Origin: Hippopus hippopus
Taxonomy: Eukaryota > Mollusca > Bivalvia > Cardiida > Cardiidae
DNA: 64,000 nucleotides
Assembly: GCA_946811185.2 (NCBI GenBank)
Contig: OX328096.1
Coordinates: 20,215,881 to 20,279,880 of the forward strand
Reading direction: 5' to 3'
Positions 47,600 through 59,370 of the stretch are shown here, one piece after another. The notes under the pieces are model-generated. The model saw nothing but the letters and a program-made list of their open reading frames with translations, was not told the DNA's origin and did no database searches. Numbering within the stretch: position 1 is the first letter of the stretch; the number at the start of each line of letters is the position of its first letter. The position numbers and the translations under genes are program-made.

Positions 47600-47930
47600 A
47601 TGACTGACATTTTTCAGTCACTTGTCCAAATTTCATAGCTTCCATTCTAAAGTATCTTTCCAAACAAGATGTTTCTTGGTGGTGGAAAAACAGAATCTGA
47701 TGTCTTTTCCCCACCACCATGACCTTTGAATCCCTGCTCTGACCTTGACCCAAAAGACTGCAATGTGCAAGCACTGCTCCTCGTGTTGTTCCATCAAGGT
47801 TGACATACATGAAATATTTTTGAAATCTAAAAAAAGGATCAGCAGATATGGATAGGAGGTGAAAAATGTGACAGACACAGACAGACAGACATTACAAAGA
47901 ATTGCTTTCTTCAAATTATCGGAGAAAGTA
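47600..47930. repeat. Bivalve-type TGACCTTGACC repeat unit
   Basis: Contains CATGACCTTTGAATCCCTG, CTGACCTTGACCC, GTGCAAGCACTGCTCCTC and a closing ACAGACAGACAGAC tract. A ~90-codon open frame on the minus strand across it is not matched to any family and is best explained by the repeat. Confidence 0.55.
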
Positions 47931-48300
47931 ACAGGGAAATGCTGGTTACCAGCGTTTTCTCTGTTTCCCACTGTTTTCAAAAGCCTCGTTTCTCAGGGAC
48001 GTTTAAAGTTGTGATTGAGTGATAGAGGGTTAAAAAGTCATCAGCTGCGAACTTATTAGGGAAGTGATCAAACTAATGAGTTAAAAGCATGCAAAAAGTC
48101 ATCTTACATTTCAAACAAAGGCATTTCTGCAATGCAGATTTATCAAACGGGAGCTACCCCTAAATCATTGGCCCCCTAAATCATTAGCCCCTAATATTTG
48201 TCTCCATCTGAACTCATACAAATGGAAGATCATTTACAAATTTTGGTGGCAGATTGTTGTCACATAATTAATGACATCTCAAGCTTTTTTTTCAAACCTC

Positions 48301-48520
48301 TTAATCCTTCACCAGACAACCCCAACTTTTTATGAACCCCTGTAAAGGACTTTTGAAAAAGTTGTGGGAAGAGAAAATGCTGGTGGCCAGCATTTTCTCC
48401 TTTTCCAACGATGTTTTCTACCTTTTCAAAGACAAATTTAATAATTTGTGCAACATTCGTCTTCTGCAATTGCTTTGAATTTGGACCAGTCTAATCTTAT
48501 GTGGTCTGGTAAAGAGTTAA
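48301..48520 (+). repeat. piggyBac-like MITE
   Basis: TTAA-bounded, with a short deletion in the left palindrome arm (GGGAAGAGAAAATGC). Confidence 0.78.
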
Positions 48521-49353
48521 CCCTTGGTATGTCAACGAGAAAGCATTTTTTTTTTTTCAGAACAGTGTAGACAAGATCAGAATGGACAAAAGTTCAGGTC
48601 TGATCCCAAATATTTTTGCTGTATTGTACATAAAAATATTCTGGAATATTCTGGCATAACTGTCAATTTTTAATATGGTTAACTTACTGGCTTCTATTCC
48701 ATGATTAGCAGTAAATGACCAAACAAAAAGTGCATTTTCAACATGAATAAACTGTTTACTGATACTACATGACAAATTTTCAGACTTGTCCAAATTAAAA
48801 TTGTTTGCAAATGACAAAATAATGCCTATAAAATTAAATTAATTGCTTCTAAAAATAGAGAAAACATTGTAGGGTAAGAAGAAAATGCTGGTTACCAGCA
48901 TTTTCTTCTTTTCCCACAATGTTTTCAAAAGGCTTTTTTCTCAGGTCTTTTAAACTAAGGATTATGTGGTAAAGGGCTGATCAAATTATGATTAAAACTT
49001 ATACCAGTGAAAACAATGCAGCAGTAGGAGAATAATGTAGCACAAGCCATTTCCCTTTAGCCAAAATGTTTTCAAATGTGGTCTGCTGTAATACAACTCA
49101 AGTCGTCTGCAAGCCTATCATGTATGACCGATAAAATATTCTAAGCGTAAAAAAAAAAAATCTGAGAAAAATTGCAAAGGAACAAACAAACAAAAGGAAT
49201 GCAACCAATCTTTTTGTCATCAAAAACTGGTTTTGGCACTTGTTTTTATCCAAGGAATCAATAATTGGGAAATGCAATTTAAAAGGGATAGAAAAGGGAA
49301 TTTTGGACTTGGAAGGAAGATGATAAATCAGCAGAATTTCAGACAGGCCAAGA

Positions 49354-49583
49354 TTAACCCTTTACCACACAATCCAAACTTTTGACAACCCTCTGGAAGA
49401 AGGCTTTCAAAAACATTGTGGGTAAAGGAGAAAATGCTGGTAACCAGCATTTTCTCCTTTTCCAACGATGTTTTCTACAACTTTAAAAGACAATTTTCAC
49501 CATTTGAACCACAACTAATTTGTTGTATTAAATTGATTTTGATTCGAACAAGTCCAAAATTTTGCTGTCTGGGAAAGACTTAA
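49354..49583 (+). repeat. piggyBac-like MITE
   Basis: 230 bp, TTAA-bounded. It shares its right TTAA with a partial copy running to about 49700. Confidence 0.82.
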
Positions 49584-49917
49584 TCTATTACAAGAAAGTC
49601 CTGTGTTTTATGACCGTGTGGTGGAAGGTTTTTGACAACAGTGGGAAAAGAGAACATGCTGGTTATCAGCATTTTCTCCTTTTCCCATTGTTTTCTAAAG
49701 CTTTATTCCTAAGTGTTGCTCAAACACTTTATTTTTTGGAGGGAAAGGGCAAAGAGGAACAAATTTACAACTTTATCATTTACCCAAAAATGACAGCTTT
49801 GGAAATTGAAAATGGAAATCACCATGTGAAAAAGCCATCTATCCTTCACATCATAAAAAAAGATATGGCCATCTGCTCTGCCTACACTTCACATTTAATC
49901 TTGCCTAAAAAAAACTT

Positions 49918-50131
49918 TTAACCCTTTACCATATGACAAAAATTGAAAGCATTTTGCAGACGACAATTTCAATGTGGCTCAAATGGTGCAATTTTTCTTT
50001 GATAGGACAGAAAACATTGTAGGAAATAGAGAAAATGCTGGTTACCAGCATTTTCTCCTTTTCCCTCAATGTTTTCAAAAGGCTTCTTTCTCAGGGTTGT
50101 TTATAGTCGGCATTGTGCGGTAAAGGGTTAA
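49918..50131 (-). repeat. piggyBac-like MITE
   Basis: TTAA-bounded, with a small deletion in the long arm (the TTTTAGACTTGTCC segment is missing). Confidence 0.8.
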
Positions 50132-50950
50132 TGTTTCTGTAACTCTTTACCAAACAATCCCAAGATTTAACGACAATTCAATCCCTATTCATCAACCATT
50201 CCTATGAAGATTCTTTGTCTTTTTCTCAATAATTCCCGAAGTTCGAAAGTCACACAACTGATTGGCTAAACTTTTAGCCAATCAGAAGTTTTTCATTCAA
50301 ATTTAGAAAATCTTGGAGAATAAGACCAAGCACATTCTTAAGAACGGTCTACAGATCCTGTAGAAATTGTTTTAGGAAAAAGAGAAAATACTGATGAACA
50401 GCATTTTATCCTTTTTCCTCAATGTTTTCTATCCTATAAGATCATTTTGTATCATTTGAATTTGCCATCTGCAGATGTTTTGAATTCAGAATAGTCTGAA
50501 ATTTGTTGTTCATTAAAAGAGTTCAAGAGCCTTTCACAATTATACTTGCTGTAGATCACTGAGATCAGACTGCACAAGCTGTGCAATCTGATCTTTGATC
50601 TTTACTGTTTGCTTTCCTGACACACTGGTAGAAAACATTGTGGGAAGAAGGAAACATGCTAGGTGCCTCTCCCACAATATTTTCAAAAGGCTTTTTTTTT
50701 ATCAGGGTCCTTAAACACATGAATGACTGGCATATGTTAAATTTCAAACAAAAAGTGGAATTCTAAATGCGTTTTCTTTTTCTGAAATTGACAACTTTGG
50801 AAAAGGACTGGAAACATCATAGGAGAGGGAGAAAATGCTGGTCCCCAGCTTTTTCTCCTTTTCTGATATCATTTGAGTAACATCTAAATTGTCGACCACA
50901 AATGATTTCAATAAGTACAATTTTTTCTTGTCCAGTATAATTTTTCAGCT

Positions 50951-51179
50951 TTAACTCTTTACCAAACAATCCCGGGTTTTCCCGACTCTCAGAAAGAAGC
51001 CTTTTGAAAACATTGTTGGAAAAGGAGAAAATGCTGGTAACCAGCATTTTCTCCTTTTCCCACAATGTTTTCCACCCTTCCCAGCACAAATTTCAATTTT
51101 TGAGTAACATTGATTTTGTCGTCTGCAAATGCTTTCAAATTGGACCAGTCTAAAATTTTGCTGTTTGGTAAAGAGTTAA
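50951..51179 (+). repeat. piggyBac-like MITE
   Basis: 229 bp, TTAA-bounded, palindrome with a single mismatch (GTTGGAAAAGG). Confidence 0.85.
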
Positions 51180-51510
51180 GCAGAGCACCATCTATGTAAC
51201 TCTATACCAGACGTCATAATTTATCATTTAAACTTATAAAAACTGATAGCTTTTGCAGACTACAAAATAAATGTTATTCCAAAGCTGAAATTTGTCTTTG
51301 AAAGGGTGGAAAAACCTTGTGAGAAAAGAAGAAAGTGCTGGTCACCAGCATTCTAGTGTTAACTTTTCTCTCAGTTGTCATACTTTAGACATGTTAAATT
51401 TTACAACACAATCACAACTTTTAACAACCCTGATGGAGCCTTCAAAAAAAAATTGGGGGCAAGGAGAAAATGCTGGCAATCAGCAATGTTGTTTTTTCCT
51501 TTAAAAGACA

Positions 51511-51540
51511 AATTGAATATTACTTAAGTAATATTCAATT
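51511..51540. repeat. Perfect 30-bp palindrome
   Basis: AATTGAATATTACTT followed by its exact complement AAGTAATATTCAATT, with TTAA at the centre. It lies inside a decayed MITE copy. Confidence 0.9.
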
Positions 51541-52566
51541 TGTTGCTTGCAAATGCTTTCAATTTGGACAAGGTTAAAATTTTGCCTTCTAGTGAGGGGT
51601 TAGGAAAAGTGAGGAAAACCTTACTGGAAAAGCATTATCTCCTTTTCCCACAATGTCTGCAAAAGCATTCTACCTTATTGTGTGGTTATGGTTCAACCCT
51701 TTACCAAGTGACAAAATTTTAGACTGGTCCACATTGAAAGCATTTTGCAGTCAAAAAACTAAAAGAGCACAAAATAATTGTTTTCAGTCTTCGAAAGAGA
51801 AGGAAACATTGTTGGAAAAATAGAAAATGCTGGTTACCAGCATTTTCTCCTTTTCCCACAATGTTTTCAAAAGACTTCTTCCTTAAGGCTGTTAAAACAT
51901 GGAATTGTTTGGTAACTGATCAAACAGTGTAAGTTTCTGCACATTCCTGTTTCCAAGAAGTGCTGGTTTCTGAGAAAAGGACTAATAATGAAATTAGGAA
52001 ATGGGGGTAAATATTTTGTTGCATGGATAGAATGCATAATGGGCAAAATTATTCTAATCATTTCAATCCCAGACCAAACCGTATCCCTGCTCCCTGAAAA
52101 CTCCGACATGACGAATGTGTTTCTGTATCTGACTATGCTTCTGAAGTGACATTGAACTGACAATGTTACCATTTACTTCATCACCAATACATTTCATCAT
52201 GTTCTTGCAGATGACTTGTTTAATAGAGCAGAAGACCAATTCTTGAAACACTGTTGCAAATTTTAATGGAGAAAAAACTCGTAACAAGTGGGTTGCCCAC
52301 ACAAACCTTTTCTCTGTATTCTATGATTGTTTTAAATAGCATCATATTGTGGGTGTAGCATGAATTGAGACATATACTCTTTCCCAGACAGCAAAACCTT
52401 AGACTTGTAAATCATTTGATTAGATTTGTCTTTGAAATAATAAAAAAAACTTGAGGATTAAGAAGAAAATGCAGGTTACCAGAATTTTCTTTTAACATTT
52501 TTTTCCCCTCCTTACCAAAGGACAAAGCGTTAGACTAGTCCAAACTGAAAGCATTTATAGACAACA

Positions 52567-52951
52567 AATTTACCACACGGCAAAATTTAAGACCTGTCCG
52601 AATTGAAAGCATTTGCAGATGACAGTTTCAATGTGGATCATATGAAATGATTTTTCTTTGATAGGGTAGAAAACATTGTGGGAAAAGGAGAAAATGCTGG
52701 TAACCAGCATTTTCTCCTTTTCCCACAATGTTTTCAAAAGCCTTCTCTATCAGGGGGCGTTAAAAGTCGTCATTGTGTGGTAAAGGGTTAAAGGTGGCTC
52801 AATTGATAAAATTGTCCCTGATAGAACAGAAAATATTCTGGAAAAAGGAGAAAATACTAGTTACCAGCATTTTCTCCTTTTCCCACAATATTTGTAAATG
52901 TCATCTCCATCAGGGTCATTAAAACCCAGGATTGTGTGGTATAGGGTTAAA
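52567..52951 (-). repeat. Two piggyBac-like MITEs sharing a TTAA, second truncated
   Basis: 52567-52791 has a perfect palindrome. The second copy starts at TTAA 52788-52791 but lacks the first ~55 bases of the long arm. Confidence 0.78.
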
Positions 52952-53343
52952 GGTTTTACTTATCAGGGTTGACAATCACAAAATCCTGAATCAAGTCTGT
53001 AACATAAAGCCTAGGAAATCTATGAAATCTTTATAGGAAAGGGAGAAAATGCTACCACAATGTTTTCTGCCCTTTCAAAGATAAATCCTATAATTTGTAA
53101 CCACATTTGATGTCTTCTTTGCAAAATTGCTCTCAGGAATGTTGTTGTCTTGAAAAACAGGACAAAGAGACTTGTTTGGCAGAGTTAAGATGAATTTCGC
53201 CATTAATGTTGTCAACATGACCTCAAGTTGCATGATGCAGTTGTGTTAGATACAGACTGATATTCATTGTCTGAATATTTTGACAGCAGGCAAAAATAGA
53301 AATTTAGATTATAATCCATTCATTCTAATCCTTTACAATTGCT

Positions 53344-53574
53344 TTAACCCTTTACCACAACAATCCTGAGTCTTAACAACTCTGACAGAGAGGGCTATTG
53401 AAAACATTGTGGGAAAAGGAGAAAATGCTGGTAACCAGCATTTTCTCCTTTTCCCACAATGTTTTCTAAACTTTCAAAGACGAGTCTCAGCATTTAAGCC
53501 ACATCAAATTTGCTGTCTGCAAATACTTTCAATTCTGGCCAGTCCAGAATTTTTGCCGTTTGGTAAAAAGTTAA
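53344..53574 (+). repeat. piggyBac-like MITE
   Basis: 231 bp, TTAA-bounded, intact palindrome. Confidence 0.84.
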
Positions 53575-53951
53575 CTATCCAATTTTTTGAATGACCCTAA
53601 GAAAGGGGGCTTTTGAAAACTTTGGAAAACTAGGAAAAGGAGAAAATGCTTGTAACCCACATTTTCTCCTTTTCCCAGAATGTTTTCCACCCTTTCAAAG
53701 ACAAATCTCATCATCTACATCGTACTTTGTCGTCTGTGACTTATTTTAAAATGGACCAGACTAAAATTTTGTTGTCTGCTACAGAGTAAAGTGCCAGTGA
53801 GCATCTGTAAATCTGCCAAACCAAATTTAAAAATATCAAACCATTATCTGATGCATATTCATTACTCTCTTAATTCTTTAACAGACAAATTTAAGAGTCG
53901 TCCAAATTTTCTGAGATTGTTAAAACATGAAATAGTTCAGTAAAGTATGAG

Positions 53952-54155
53952 CCCTTTACCGCACAATCCGAAGTTTTAACAACTCAGACCAAGAAGGATT
54001 TTGAAAACATTGTGGGGAAAAAAAGAATTCAATTCCCACAAAGTTTTCTACCCTTAAAAATACTGAGATCAATTCATGAGTTACATTTATTTTCTTGTCT
54101 GCAAATACTTCCAATTTAGACAAGTCAAAAAATTTTGTCATTTGATAAGAGTTAA
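53952..54155 (+). repeat. piggyBac-like MITE with collapsed palindrome
   Basis: Both flanks are recognisable, but the centre reads GTGGGGAAAAAAAGAATTCA then TTCCCACAAAG, having lost about 30 bases of the hairpin tip. Confidence 0.7.
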
Positions 54156-55059
54156 AGAAAATAGATGATTTTGAAGCAACCTTGTACAATGGCGATAATT
54201 AACATGTTTTAAGAATACCTGCGATAACATTGTGACAAATGGAAAAAATGCATGTAACAAATAAGTTATTCTTTTGTTCTAATGTTTTCAAAAGTGCTCT
54301 GCTCAAAGATGAAAATGTCATCTGCTGCAGTTTGAGTGATAATCCGCAACCTGATGCATTCAATTTTGTTTGCAGACATTTTCTTAATCGAGCACAGAGA
54401 CAAAATTACAGTAATACAGAACAAAATGGATGGTGATGATAGATAAAACACAAGCTTTATTTATAGAAAACGTTGCACTGAATGCGACAACCACTCTAAA
54501 GTGCATCTTAGATCTAAATGTTAAGAATTGTCTAAATCTAAAAGGAACACAATTTCTGACTGACATTACTGTTTGGTTTGGTTGAACCATCTGGCAAATC
54601 CAAACCCTATACCACGCAATCATGACTTTTAACAACCCTGAGAAAGAGGGCTGTTGAAAACACTGTGGGAAAATAAGAAAATACTGGTATACAACATTTT
54701 TCCCTTTTTCCACAGGCTTTTTTTCCCCTGTCAAAGACAACTTTCACCATTTGGGCCAAATTTGATTTTTTGTCTGCAAAATTTAATGTTTTCAGTTTGG
54801 AAAGGTCAAGAATTTTGTTGTTTAGTAATAGGTTAAGCCAAATGTAATCGGAAAGGGCCCAGCCAATCAGAAGTTGTATTATACTTTCTTAGTTTAGAAT
54901 TCAGTTTAGAATAGTTGGTGTAATACCGTCCCTGAACTTTTTCATTTTTTCATCTTAAAATTGTTCACAAAAGAAAAAAACAGTACATACTGCTTCACAA
55001 TTTAACTTTTGCTGGTTGTTTTCAAATCACAACTGCCCTTAAGCCATTGTTACACCTTA

Positions 55060-56108
55060 CATAGCTGATTGCAGTGGGGAATGACCGTAGATGGCCGTAT
55101 TTGAACGTATTAAACATAGTTGAATGTAGTCACATAGATAACCGTAGTTCAGCGTAGTAATGAACATAGTTTGAACTTACGATTTGCCCGTAGTAAGCGC
55201 ACAATTATTTAACATGTTGAAAAATGTTACGGTTAACTACAATGTTGTGACCCTACTGTGACCGTAGTTTGAACATAGTTGACTGTAGTTATTACTCGAA
55301 CATATTGACATGAAATAGATGACCTCTATTACCATATGTTACACGCTTGAATTACTGTCCAAACTTTGCTTTGGCTTTTGTCATCTGAATGCGGAACTAT
55401 GTGAACGATCTTCGACTCTTTATGCGGCTCATAGATTTATTGTCTTTAGAGAATACTTAAAATACCTAAAATAAACATGATGTTGTTGGTTTGAATTGGT
55501 AACACGTGGCGGATGATACTGATCTAAGATGCACATTCTGTGCAGTCTGATCTTGATCCATGTCATCTGCGAAAGTTTCTTGTTTTTACTATGGTACAGA
55601 AAGGGTAAAACCGGATATTTACCGTTGGTAGAATTTCCGTATCGTCCGAGTATACGTGATGATAAAGATATTCATTCTCTAATTATTCTTTGCATAAAGG
55701 TCAATTTCAGGTCAATTTGTTCGAGTAATAACCATAATTGACCCTACTTAACCATAGTGTGTAATACATTCAACTATGGTAATTCCATACAGTCAACTAC
55801 ATAAGATGTGACAGTTGTTAAAGTACAATGACTGCAGCTTACCCGCACTGAGCAGGCACAACCACAACGTTTTACCATAGCTTAACACAGTTGACCTCAA
55901 TTTACTGTAGTTGTGCATACTAAGGACATAGTTTATACGTAGTTTAATGTAGTTAATCGTAGTTAGACGTAGTAATACCCTACTTAACCCTAGCCACTTT
56001 GCACACAGTTGAATGTAGTTAACCGTACTTACATGTAGTTCAACCTACTTAGACTTTCTACATTTCCTCTTATTGCCAAGTTTGAACATACTTTGAACAT
56101 ACATCAAC
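55060..56108. repeat. GTAGTT-rich degenerate repeat block
   Basis: Variants of CATAGTTGAATGTAGTTAA, ACCGTAGTT and CAACTATGG recur in both orientations. The pattern resumes at 56880-56960, beyond the hAT-like insertion. No unit of fixed length is visible. It includes one hairpin-family piece at 55525-55575. Confidence 0.65.
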
Positions 56109-56877
56109 CAGTGTTGTGCCTAGGCCACGCGATTGCGGGATTCCCGCAATATTTTAGAAAATGTCCCCCACAAAATACTGTAGCGCGGGCCGTAAGTCTC
56201 ACATCGGGCGTGCTCAAGTTCTCGATTTTCTCACTGCTTTGTCCGATATTATGTAGTCCGTAACTCCATTCTGTTCTGTTCTATACTGGAGAGCGTGTAC
56301 GTATCGTATACTGTGTCTCAGTTTTTTCCGCCAGTTGTCGCGTACTGTTGAGCACAATATTGGTGACCAGTCTGAAGAGGTATGTAAAATTACAAGACTG
56401 CGTCTCGATTATTCCAAATTCTTGTCGCGTAGCAGATAACAATGTTTTGTTAAGCAGTCTATATGCATCTAGCGTGTAAACGTCGTCAGCTACGAATTTC
56501 CCAAGTTAGGAAAGTAAGTGGGCAAAATTGACCAACATCAATAGTAATTACGAAAGTAGAGCTCTCAAAATAAATCTTGCTTTCATTCCAAAAAGAAAAT
56601 TAGGAAATTTCGGGACTAGCCGACCAAATTCACACGGTTACGTGTTACAAATGATTCCAATGAGTATCTGCCTGGTTTGTTGCGAGTCTGCTTTGAACGT
56701 TCAAACCATTTGTTTTCATCGAGGGATGTAGTAATATGCATACAAGTATACTTTAAATGCATGAAGTCAAATTTATTTGAAGTGGTCTTTGTCCCCCTGT
56801 TTTACAGAATGTCCCCTAAGATTTTACCCAGGGCGACACTGGTGTCCCCCAGTATTTTCGGTCTAGGAACAACACTG
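56109..56877. mobile_element. Non-autonomous hAT-like element
   Basis: 769 bp with ends CAGTGTTGTGCCTAGGCC and the complement of CAGTGTTGTTCCTAGACC. Flanks CATCAAC and CTTCAAC are near-matching 7-mers, close to the 8-bp duplications of hAT elements. CAGTG ends also suit hAT. No transposase frame. Confidence 0.6.
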
Positions 56878-58104
56878 CTTCAACCTAGTTGACCATAGCA
56901 ACACCACGACAGACTACATTTGAAATGAATTACAAACAACTATGTGCATGACCGTAAATGTGACTATGGCTTTAGGGTACCGAATAAATGAAATGGACTT
57001 GTTCCAGTTAGAAAAACATCTCAAATATTGTCGTTTCAAGGTTGATTTGGCCAGAATATGTACAACAAAATAATGGACAGTCTAGATCCAAGATCAGACT
57101 TCACATTCTGTGCAGTCTGATCTTGATCTACACTGTCCACAAAAACAACTCGAGTCGCTTCCAGCGCTTTATGGGATAGACCTTTTTTGAAAGCATTGTG
57201 CAAGTACGAAGAAATTCACCCATAAGCAGTTTCTCATTTTCCCGTACCATATTTGAAACACAGGCTGCTGTCAAGAAATCAACCTCCTGGCAAAGTGTTT
57301 GGCTTCAAAAATGCCGAAGTGGAAGTAAATTTAAACAAAGAATTAAATCTTTACCAAACAACACAATTTAAGGTTTGTCTGAATTGAAGGAATTTGCAGT
57401 CTATAAAGAAGATGTCTCAAATGCTTGGATTTGCCTTTGGAAGGAGCATTCCAGGAAAAGAAGAAAAGGCTGCTTACCCTGTGATTTTCTTGTTTTCCCA
57501 CTCAGGGTTGTTAAAAGTCAAGATTGTTTGATAAGGTGTAAGTCAGCCTAAAAAGTTTCTAGAATGTGACAGCGGGTTTATGTCTCCATCTTTAGTAGGT
57601 GACATCTTGACACTTTTCAAATCTAAATCGCCTTAAATTGTTCCGATTTTGTTTTCAGGAAATTTCAATGTCGTAGTTAACTCTTTACCAGCTGACAAAA
57701 TTTTAGACTTGCCCACATTGAAAGCATTTGCATATGACTATTAAATGTTGCTAAAAGGATTTGTCTTAGAAATGGCTGAAAACATTGCATAAAAGGAGAA
57801 AATGCTTATTCATATTCAAATATTGTTTTCGAAAGCTGTCTCCCTCGGGGTCAATAAAATATGGGATTATTTCAATCAAGAGCTGAAAGTTCATCAACCG
57901 ATCAGATTTGACCTAAGCACAATCCTTTGATTAACAAGAGTTGGCAAAGCAACTGTATGATAATATGTACATGTATTTAGCATTGTCATAAAAGTACATT
58001 TATTCTAACGAAGAGTCGTACAAAGCAAAAATTCTGTCTCGATGTTTTTCAGCAGGACATTGGTTACCCCAAGGCAACGACAATACCACAGAATTGTGGT
58101 CTTT

Positions 58105-58332
58105 TTAAACCTTTACCGCACAGTACCGACTTTTAATGACCCTGGGAAAGAAGCCTTTTGAAAGCATTGTGGGAAAAGGAGAAAATACTGGTTACCAGCA
58201 TTTTCTCCTTTTCTCATAATGTTTTCTACCCTATCAAAAAAAAAAAAAATTTGCACCACTTGAGCCACACTAAAATTGTCGCCTGCAAAGGCTTTCAATT
58301 TGTATAGGGCTGAAATTTTGTAGTCTGGTTAA
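58105..58332 (+). repeat. piggyBac-like MITE joined to a second-family element
   Basis: TTAA-bounded, with a long A run in the long arm. Its right TTAA (58329-58332) is the left end of the 58329-58541 element. Confidence 0.82.
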
Positions 58333-58541
58333 CCCTTTTGGCGCCATAGGCGAAAACTGTGACTTTTGCGGACAGCATAGATCAAGATCAGACTGCACAG
58401 AACGTGCAGTCTGATCTTTGATCTATACCGTCCGCTTGTGTAGTCAAGCCTATACAATCAACATCTTTGTAAGTTTAAATAGATTGTATTTAGAGCCGTC
58501 GAAAGAGGTCGAGTTTATTTATTTGGTGCTGAAAGAGTTAA
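58329..58541. repeat. Second TTAA-bounded hairpin MITE, best copy
   Basis: 213 bp from TTAACCCTTTTGGCGCCATA to TTTGGTGCTGAAAGAGTTAA. The central hairpin pairs AGATCAAGATCAGACTGCAC with GTGCAGTCTGATCTTTGATC. Hairpin cores of the same type occur near 1320, 3950, 29960, 34690, 37430, 41980, 50590, 55540 and 57110. Confidence 0.8.
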
Positions 58542-59110
58542 GAGTAAAATAACACTACATCATAAAAGAAAAGAAGAAAGAAATAAGAAGAGAAAAATCC
58601 TTTTATTCCTCTTGTCACAAATATTTCAGATGCCATTTGCAGGAAACTTGTCATACATACTTTTTACCATTTAAAACTTCACTGAACAATCCAGCATTTT
58701 AACAACCCTGAAGAAAAAAGAATTTTGGAAACAATGAGGGTAACAAGCATTCTCTCCTTTTCCCACAATGTTTTCAACACTTTCAACGACAAGTTCCACC
58801 ATTTCAGCCACTTTTTTCATCTGCAAATACTTTCAATTTCTGCACGTCCAGAATTTTGTTGTGTGGTAAAGGGTTAATCATCCGTTTTAATGGGGGAGAA
58901 AGCTCTTGAAACACTGCATAAAAAGAAGTCCTACCCTTTCAAATATAGAAGTCATAATTTTGGGTAGTACATGTACTTTTAATGTCATCTGCAAATACTT
59001 TTCAATTTGGACACATTTAGAATTTTGTCCTTTGGTGAAGAGTTAAAGTTGTTATCTGCAAATGCATTCAATTTGGTCTTCTGGTAAATAAGTTCTCACC
59101 AAGAAGTGGC

Positions 59111-59153
59111 TTATAAAAGATTATCCATTTTATTCTAACAGGTAGGAACAACC
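59111..59153 (+). promoter_or_regulatory. TATA-like box and short leader of the C1qDC gene
   Basis: TTATAAAAGA at 59111-59120 is a good TATA box about 35-40 bases before the ATG, giving a very short leader. Alternatively, TTCTAACAG just before 59142 could be a splice acceptor, making the ATG exon the second one with an upstream UTR exon. The sequence to the left, 58900-59090, is the tail of two MITE copies, so the proximal promoter would be partly transposon-derived. Confidence 0.45.
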
Positions 59154-59370
59154 ATGGAATTTAGCCTGATTCCCTTTCTAGTGTTTTTACTGATACTTCT
59201 GGTTCCATGTTCAAGTTCCATGTACAGAACTAAAGGGGAACAATGTACAAACTGCTGTGCTGGCCCACCTGGTGCACCAGGGATACATGGTAGTCACGGG
59301 CAACCAGGGGCTACAGGAAACACAGGCTCAAAAGGAGAGAGAGGGGAAAAAGGCTACCTAGGGGACAAAG
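59154..59370 (+). CDS. C1qDC exon 1: signal peptide, Cys cluster, first 12 Gly-X-Y triplets
   Basis: 217 nt from ATG to AAAG|GTACTT. The leader is [20 protein letters not shown], followed by the CTNCC cluster and a collagen start at GPPGAPG. The exon ends inside a Gly codon, the usual phase-1 arrangement of collagen-like exons. Confidence 0.94.

Larger units (their letters stand above)
36232..59110. other. Nearly gene-free MITE field between LIG1 and C1qDC
   Basis: No exon could be assigned here, although the missing N-terminal LIG1 exons should lie at higher coordinates than 36231. It holds over 50 MITE copies, a segmental duplication (42.3 and 44.1 kb), a TTAA-nested element (39.9 kb), a GTAGTT-rich block (55.1-56.1 kb) and a hAT-like element (56.1-56.9 kb). 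Intervals without a recognised element include 37010-37370, 41250-41450, 43024-43900, 51920-52370 and 54850-55060. Confidence 0.65.

Noticed and set aside
47535..47826. Minus-strand frame of ~90 codons preceded by a good acceptor-like CCTTTTTTTAG, considered as a LIG1 or other exon.
   Set aside because: The underlying DNA is a TGACCTTGACC-type bivalve repeat unit with an ACAGACAGAC tail, and it does not resemble the LIG1 N terminus.
52063..52302. 79-codon minus-strand frame in non-MITE sequence, considered as an exon.
   Set aside because: No recognisable domain, no convincing splice sites in phase with LIG1 and no start context. Left unassigned.
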